64,000 bases of DNA from Bacillus subtilis (GTDB lineage Bacteria; Pseudomonadota; Alphaproteobacteria; Rhizobiales; Rhizobiaceae). The stretch is from NCBI GenBank assembly GCA_021733665.1, contig JAHREI010000006.1, positions 124,001-188,000 of the forward strand, written 5' to 3'. The position numbers were made by a program, and so were the translations under genes. Positions within the stretch are counted from its first letter, which is position 1, and every line of letters begins with the position of its first letter. Shown piece after piece: positions 60,426 to 64,000 of the stretch. The notes beneath the pieces are model-generated. The model saw only the letters and a program-made list of their open reading frames with translations. It ran no database searches and was not told the origin of the DNA.

Positions 60426-61349
60426 TTGAAGATAATCGCAGTGCTGAATGGTGAAAGCGGTACTTTGCGCACGTTGGATATAGCGGCGTTTATCGCAGAT
60501 GCAAAAGCTGCATTCACCGCAGAAGGCCATGAGTTGCATTGCAAAGTCACTAACGGCAAAAATATCCTCGCAGTACTGGAAGAGGCTGCGCAAAACCCTG
60601 ATTATGATGTTTTGCTGGCCGGTGGCGGTGATGGCACAATCTCCGCAGCAGCTGCTTTTGCCTGGCGCAATAAGAAGATATTAGGCGTTTTGCCTGCAGG
60701 GACAATGAACCTGTTCGCTCGCTCCCTGAATATGCCGCAGAATATCAGTGTCAGTATTCATGCTTTGGCGCGTGCTACCATTCAGGCAGTTGATATCGGT
60801 ACCTGTAACGGACAGGTCTTTGTGCATCAGGTGGCGATTGGCTTACATCCGCAGCTGATCCGTATTCGCGAGAAATATAATTATTCTTCCCGCCTCGGTA
60901 AAATCTGGGCGAATTTTCGCGCTATGGTACAGTTGATCAGGCATGTGCCCCGCGTAAATACGGAGGCCGTTATTGACGGCCGCATAATCAAAGGCGTGTA
61001 TTCCGCTCTGGCGATCTCCAATAATCCCTATGGAGATGGCGTTTTACCGGTTGCACCGGATGTCCAGACAGGGCGGCTGGGGTTCTATCTGGCCAAGCCC
61101 TTGCCGGTGAGCGGAATGATCCGGTTGTTTTGGGATATTCTGCGTGGCAAGTGGCGCAGTAATCTCGCGATCGCGGAAGACCATGCCCGTTCTGTACAGC
61201 TAAAAACTGTGACGCATAAAACGCATCAATATATGTCTGTTGACGGAGAATTGCTGCCTTTGCCCGCGACACTGGAGATACAAATCCATCCGGCTGCACT
61301 TAAGGTGCTGATGCCGGAGGATGTGGGGCAGATGCTCGAAGATCTCTGA
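60426..61349 (+). CDS. Diacylglycerol kinase-like lipid kinase
   Basis: A 307-residue DAGK-catalytic family protein (YegS/BmrU-like): MKIIAVLNGESGTLRTLDIAAF, DVLLAGGGDGTISAAAAFAWRNKKILGVLPAGTMNLFARSLNMP (the GGDGT nucleotide site and the PAGTMNL motif), VALAISNNPYGDGVLPVAPDVQTGRLGFYL, and a C-terminal beta-sandwich. It should phosphorylate a lipid such as diacylglycerol or a related membrane lipid. Start is TTG at 60426 with a GCGGAG site upstream. It lies 16 bases after ecfG and is probably in the same stress operon. Confidence 0.83.
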   Translation: MKIIAVLNGESGTLRTLDIAAFIADAKAAFTAEGHELHCKVTNGKNILAVLEEAAQNPDYDVLLAGGGDGTISAAAAFAWRNKKILGVLPAGTMNLFARSLNMPQNISVSIHALARATIQAVDIGTCNGQVFVHQVAIGLHPQLIRIREKYNYSSRLGKIWANFRAMVQLIRHVPRVNTEAVIDGRIIKGVYSALAISNNPYGDGVLPVAPDVQTGRLGFYLAKPLPVSGMIRLFWDILRGKWRSNLAIAEDHARSVQLKTVTHKTHQYMSVDGELLPLPATLEIQIHPAALKVLMPEDVGQMLEDL

Positions 61350-61351
61350 TG

Positions 61352-61386
61352 AAAAATACCGCGCAGAAATATCTGCGCGGTGTTTT
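61352..61386. terminator. Bidirectional terminator between lipid kinase gene and minus-strand operon
   Basis: Ten-base stem ACCGCGCAGA/TCTGCGCGGT (61358-61367 with 61372-61381) with A-run and T-run, between convergent genes. Confidence 0.85.
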
Positions 61387-61391
61387 TCGTA

Positions 61392-61628
61392 TTATAGTGT
61401 AGCCGCGCCGGTATCGTCAGAGCTGGCGCCGAGCTTTTCCAGAGCAAGCTCGATTTCTCGTAAATCTTTATTCAGCCCGTCATCGGGATCCATGCCGCCT
61501 TCAGTTGCGGCACGCTGAATATCACGTGCATCTTCCTGAAGTTTCATAAGCGCATCGATTTTGTCTTGCCTGGTCTGCGACGTATTTTTGAGGATGTCGT
61601 CAAGCTGAGCTTTTGTTGAGCTGGTCAT
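61392..61628 (-). CDS. Small hypothetical protein, 78 aa, of the stress operon
   Basis: A 78-residue charged, helical, soluble protein (DDILKNTSQTRQDKIDALMKLQEDARDIQRAATEGGMDPDDGLNKDLREIELALEKLG). It has no membrane segment. It is the last gene of a three-gene series on the minus strand with the two membrane proteins upstream, 59 bases apart. GGAG lies before the start. I do not recognise the family; its context suggests general stress regulation. Confidence 0.6.
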   Translation of the reverse strand: MTSSTKAQLDDILKNTSQTRQDKIDALMKLQEDARDIQRAATEGGMDPDDGLNKDLREIELALEKLGASSDDTGAATL

Positions 61629-61687
61629 TGATGGTCTCCTTAGGGCTGTGGCTGAGCTGAACTCTGCGGAGGGGAGGCGGGCAGTGT

Positions 61688-62149
61688 TTAGCTGCCCTGA
61701 TCCTTCTTCGGGGTGCTGTCAGATTTTTTGTCCTTTGACAGCAGGCTGACTGCAAGCAATCCGGCAACCGGTAAAGCTAAAGTCAGAAGCGGTTTTTTAA
61801 GCAGTGTCGGCACGGCTGCAACGGCAGCGGCAGTCAGAGCCGCATTCGTGTCGATGGCAGCGCGTCGATCTTCAAGCCGGCGCTTTTCTGCATTATCCAT
61901 GACGCGGTTGATGATAAAGGCAAGGATGGCCAGTACCACACAACCGGCGGTAATGATCAGTGCCGCGATAATCAGGCCGAAATGCATCATCAGCGCGAAA
62001 AACAATGCCATTAACAGGAAGAATGTTCCTGTGAGCAGTGCAACCGCCATAATCGTATAAAGTATGGCACTGCGCTTGGCGCGCTGTGTTGCCGCCTGCA
62101 CTTCGCTGCCGATAATAGCCGAGATAACCGGTGTGAAGAGTTTCAGCAT
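61688..62149 (-). CDS. Phage holin superfamily-like membrane protein, 153 aa
   Basis: A 153-residue protein with two strongly hydrophobic spans, SAILYTIMAVALLTGTFFLLMALFFALMMHFGLIIAALIITAGCVVLAILAFIINRVM, followed by an alanine-rich region and a third hydrophobic stretch (LLTLALPVAGLLAVSLL). The pattern resembles the putative actinobacterial/alphaproteobacterial phage holin (DUF1469/superfamily III) type that is common in stress operons and not in phages. It is 1 base from the upstream DUF883-like gene. No phage genes are near, so the name holin should not be read as function. Confidence 0.65.
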   Translation of the reverse strand: MLKLFTPVISAIIGSEVQAATQRAKRSAILYTIMAVALLTGTFFLLMALFFALMMHFGLIIAALIITAGCVVLAILAFIINRVMDNAEKRRLEDRRAAIDTNAALTAAAVAAVPTLLKKPLLTLALPVAGLLAVSLLSKDKKSDSTPKKDQGS

Positions 62150-62150
62150 G

Positions 62151-62480
62151 TTAGCGCCGTGTCAGAGCAGCGACGAGATAGCCGAAGGCTGCCGCCAATG
62201 CGAGAGATGTCACTGGACGCTCCTGCACATAATCTGTAACCTGCTGTTCAACCGAGCAAGCGCTGCTTTTGAGTGAATTCAGAGCATCTTCGCCCTGTTC
62301 ATAAACATCATTATAGGCGTCAGATGCGTCTTGTCTGACCTGATTGATCTTACGTGACCCCATATCTGTCAGTGTGGCAGCAATAGCAGCAATATCTTCT
62401 TTAAGCTGGGCAATTTGCGCCTGCAGTTCTGCGGTGCTTTCGTCCTGAATGTCATTTACGATTTTAGTTTCACGAGCCAT
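62151..62480 (-). CDS. DUF883 family protein (ElaB/YqjD-like)
   Basis: A 109-residue protein: an amphipathic helical body (DESTAELQAQIAQLKEDIAAIAATLTDMGSRKINQVRQDASDAYNDVYEQGEDALNSLKSS) and a C-terminal membrane helix (ERPVTSLALAAAFGYLVAALTRR). This is the ElaB/YqjD-type tail-anchored pattern; those proteins bind ribosomes or membranes in stationary phase in E. coli. It heads the three-gene minus-strand operon. A perfect EcfG promoter lies upstream. Confidence 0.8.
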   Translation of the reverse strand: MARETKIVNDIQDESTAELQAQIAQLKEDIAAIAATLTDMGSRKINQVRQDASDAYNDVYEQGEDALNSLKSSACSVEQQVTDYVQERPVTSLALAAAFGYLVAALTRR

Positions 62481-62539
62481 TGATGCCTCCGGTAAATGGA
62501 ATGAGCAAATTATCGGGTTTCGTTTGAATTCAAGAATAT

Positions 62540-62564
62540 AACGTAGCTTTAAGCTAATGGTTCC
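62540..62564 (-). promoter_or_regulatory. Perfect EcfG promoter of the DUF883 operon
   Basis: On the minus strand GGAAC (62564-62560), 16 bases, CGTT (62543-62540). It lies 60 bases upstream of the DUF883 start. Confidence 0.8.
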
Positions 62565-62734
62565 ACGGTTTCATTGCCAGAGGGCTGCCGGAAAACAGTC
62601 GTCCGCCAAGGCTATAATCGGCAATCAGGGTTAATTGCGTTGTTTGTGATGCAAAATTCAGGACAATAATAAAACAGCAGCCCGCACGCTAAGCGCAGGC
62701 TGCCATTAGAAGGTAAAGTTGTGTGTAACAGTGT

Positions 62735-62893
62735 TCAGGCAACCATCAAAACGAGAGCTGCAATAAACAGGCATGCGGCGGTAACATAAAAACCGGTGCG
62801 CAAAACTGCGGTTTCCTGCCGTTCCGGTTCAAAAGAACCTGCCATTGCAGTGCGGGCGGCAGCTTCAATGGTCTGCATATCTTTGTGCATCAT
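62735..62893 (-). CDS. Small membrane protein, 52 aa, EcfG-regulated candidate
   Basis: A 52-residue frame, ATG pair at 62893/62890. It reads MMHKDMQTIEAAARTAMAG..., then a C-terminal hydrophobic span FYVTAACLFIAALVLMVA. One membrane helix near the C-terminal end suggests a tail anchor. A GGAGAC site lies upstream of the start. An EcfG-like element (62963-62987) is upstream. I do not recognise the family; its position and promoter tie it to the general stress response genes. Confidence 0.55.
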   Translation of the reverse strand: MMHKDMQTIEAAARTAMAGSFEPERQETAVLRTGFYVTAACLFIAALVLMVA

Positions 62894-62962
62894 CTAATGT
62901 CTCCGTAATCATTATGACATTGTCAGAAGTCTATAATGGTATGCACCACCATATACGGCTTT

Positions 62963-62987
62963 AATGCGACAGCTATATGATTGTTCC
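62963..62987 (-). promoter_or_regulatory. EcfG-type promoter before the 52-aa membrane protein gene
   Basis: On the minus strand GGAAC (62987-62983), 16 bases, CATT (62966-62963): one mismatch, the same as at nepR. Confidence 0.55.
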
Positions 62988-63229
62988 TTGGCGTGATCTT
63001 AATATTTGACGATACGGCGCCGGATATGCAAACCTGTATATAATTGTCATGTTATGGATTGGCGATTGCAGCTATAATCTTAGCTGCGACAGCGACTCAC
63101 CAAAGCTGCGAATGGGAAGAAGCGGCTTACCGGCACGGGAAAATGTTTTTACGTATAAAATAATTCCTTTGTTTTAGTGAATAAGTTCCCGATTTTGGGC
63201 AAATAACAGCAGAATGACGGGTTTTTATA

Positions 63230-63254
63230 AAACATGACTTGCGGCGTCATGTTT
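63230..63254. promoter_or_regulatory. Nine-base inverted repeat upstream of exbB
   Basis: AAACATGAC (63230-63238) answered by GTCATGTTT (63246-63254), loop TTGCGGC, about 145 bases before exbB. It does not precede a T-run, so it looks like an operator or an mRNA stem more than a terminator. Confidence 0.4.
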
Positions 63255-63399
63255 GATGGTTGTATTGCAGGTGCTGAAAAGGCAGTTGCCGGATTGTTTC
63301 AGTAAAACCGTATAAGCGCGGAGCAGGCTTGTCCTGCATAAGCTGAGAATCTTAAAGGCCGGACTGTCCCTGATAATGAAATGCAGTGAGGTCTAAGCG

Positions 63400-64000
63400 G
63401 TGGTTAAGACGGTGTCCAAGGCAGCAACATCATTCAAGGCAGGATTGTCAGTATTTGTTCTCACCGCCTGTCTGGCGGGCGGCAATATGCTGAGTTCTGC
63501 AGTACCAGCTATGGCACAGGAAGCGCAACAGCAGCAATCCGCCCCGCAAGCCCAGCAGGAAGCTCCGGCCGTAACTGCACCTGCTACACCGGCACCGGTT
63601 GCGCCATCTGCAACAACACCTTCTACTACTGAACCGGCTGCAACACAGCCGTCATCCGGTGCGACTGCGCCGGTACAGCCATCACCGAGCCAGAGCGCGG
63701 GCGAGCAGGGAACTCCGGCTACACAGCCGGTACAGACTGCACCGGAAGGTCAGACAACAGGTGCTGCTGCACAGAACACACCGGCCAATAATCCGGCTCA
63801 GCCTGAAGCAACCACACCGGTACGCACTGCGGATAACGGCTTGCAGATCCCGCATGATCTTTCCCCTTGGGGCATGTTCATGGCTGCGGACTGGGTTGTA
63901 AAGGCCGTAATGATCGGTCTGGCCATTGCCTCTCTGGCAACATGGACAGTGTGGCTTGCCAAAACTCTTGAAATTGCCGGTGCACGCAGCCGTGCAGGCC
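63400..64000 (+). CDS. exbB: ExbB-type TonB energiser, 3' end cut by window edge
   Basis: The frame from GTG at 63400 stays open to the right edge (200 codons). It starts with a signal-like hydrophobic segment (ATSFKAGLSVFVLTACLAGGNMLSSAVPAMAQ), then an extended Ala/Pro/Thr/Gln-rich linker (about 45-145), then the TolQ/ExbB domain start SPWGMFMAADWVVKAVMIGLAIASLATWTVWLAKTLEIAGARSRAG. Long ExbB proteins with a proline-rich periplasmic N-terminal extension are usual in Rhizobiales. It would power TonB-dependent uptake. GAGG lies 8 bases before the GTG. exbD and tonB would be expected next, outside the window. Confidence 0.82.
   Translation, partial: MVKTVSKAATSFKAGLSVFVLTACLAGGNMLSSAVPAMAQEAQQQQSAPQAQQEAPAVTAPATPAPVAPSATTPSTTEPAATQPSSGATAPVQPSPSQSAGEQGTPATQPVQTAPEGQTTGAAAQNTPANNPAQPEATTPVRTADNGLQIPHDLSPWGMFMAADWVVKAVMIGLAIASLATWTVWLAKTLEIAGARSRAG

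Larger units (their letters stand above)
62894..63399. other. Intergenic region before exbB
   Basis: A 506-base gap. It holds the EcfG-like element at 62963-62987, an inverted repeat at 63230-63254, and the promoter for exbB. No further gene was seen. It is relatively AT-rich. Confidence 0.55.

Noticed and set aside
61688-62149. Prophage holin
   Set aside because: No other phage gene is near; the protein is in an EcfG-driven operon, so the holin-like label reflects topology only.

Overview
The window reads as a chromosomal core segment of an alphaproteobacterium of the order Hyphomicrobiales (Rhizobiales), close to the Brucellaceae. The evidence is a class I fructose-bisphosphate aldolase with tkt-gap-pgk, a BioR-type GntR regulator beside bioY, RcdA (DUF1465) beside ruvCAB, a Mur-type Fur protein, OpgC, Omp25/31-like barrels, a serC RNA motif, 6S RNA beside the 5-formyl-THF cyclo-ligase gene, and a complete PhyR-NepR-EcfG general stress response. 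Base composition looks nearer 50% GC by eye than the higher values usual for Brucella, so a lower-GC relative such as Pseudochrobactrum is possible; this is inference. No insertion sequence, prophage, CRISPR array, rRNA or tRNA was seen.

Layout. 1-9.3 kb: propionate-CoA ligase (cut by the left edge), a tiny membrane protein, aldolase, a PQQ-type sugar dehydrogenase, and the glycolysis/pentose-phosphate genes pgk, gap and tkt on the minus strand. 9.7-13.3 kb: DUF4164, zapA, 6S RNA, folate cyclo-ligase, a YmdB-like phosphodiesterase and a TerC-family protein. 13.4-17.6 kb: bioY and bioR with matching operators, yebC, a glutamate-racemase-like protein lacking both catalytic cysteines, and rpmE. 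17.7-25.5 kb: an ABC exporter, a MotA-like/OmpA-like envelope pair, suhB, efp, a Sel1-repeat protein and a ThiE-like protein. 26-31.2 kb: opgC, a candidate sRNA, rcdA, ruvCAB, ybgC. 31.6-38.9 kb: tolQRAB-pal-cpoB and tilS. 39-44.5 kb: ftsH, glmM and two outer-membrane barrels. 44.5-46.2 kb: a small MarR/alkylation-repair/DUF6616 cluster. 46.3-56 kb: serC, serA, an acetyltransferase, purA, a membrane protein, rpoH, rluD. 56.4-62.9 kb: fur/mur and the general stress response locus. The right edge cuts an exbB-like gene.

The richest stretch is 56.9-63 kb. Five sites match the alphaproteobacterial EcfG promoter (GGAAC, 16 bases, CGTT or CATT). They lie before phyR, nepR-ecfG, a DUF1328 protein, a three-gene envelope operon and a 52-residue membrane protein. 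A sixth, slightly weaker site precedes an unannotated candidate sRNA of about 120 nt that displays two CCCCCT loops and ends in a strong terminator. It recalls the stress sRNA GsrN of Caulobacter in design and is the best candidate for something undescribed.

Other regulatory signals seen directly are BioR boxes at bioY, three perfect CtrA-type boxes (TTAA-N7-TTAA) upstream of pal, an outer-membrane protein gene and an sRNA candidate, an RpoH-like promoter before ftsH, twin palindromes before tolB, and a 29-bp tandem array of three hairpins upstream of opgC.
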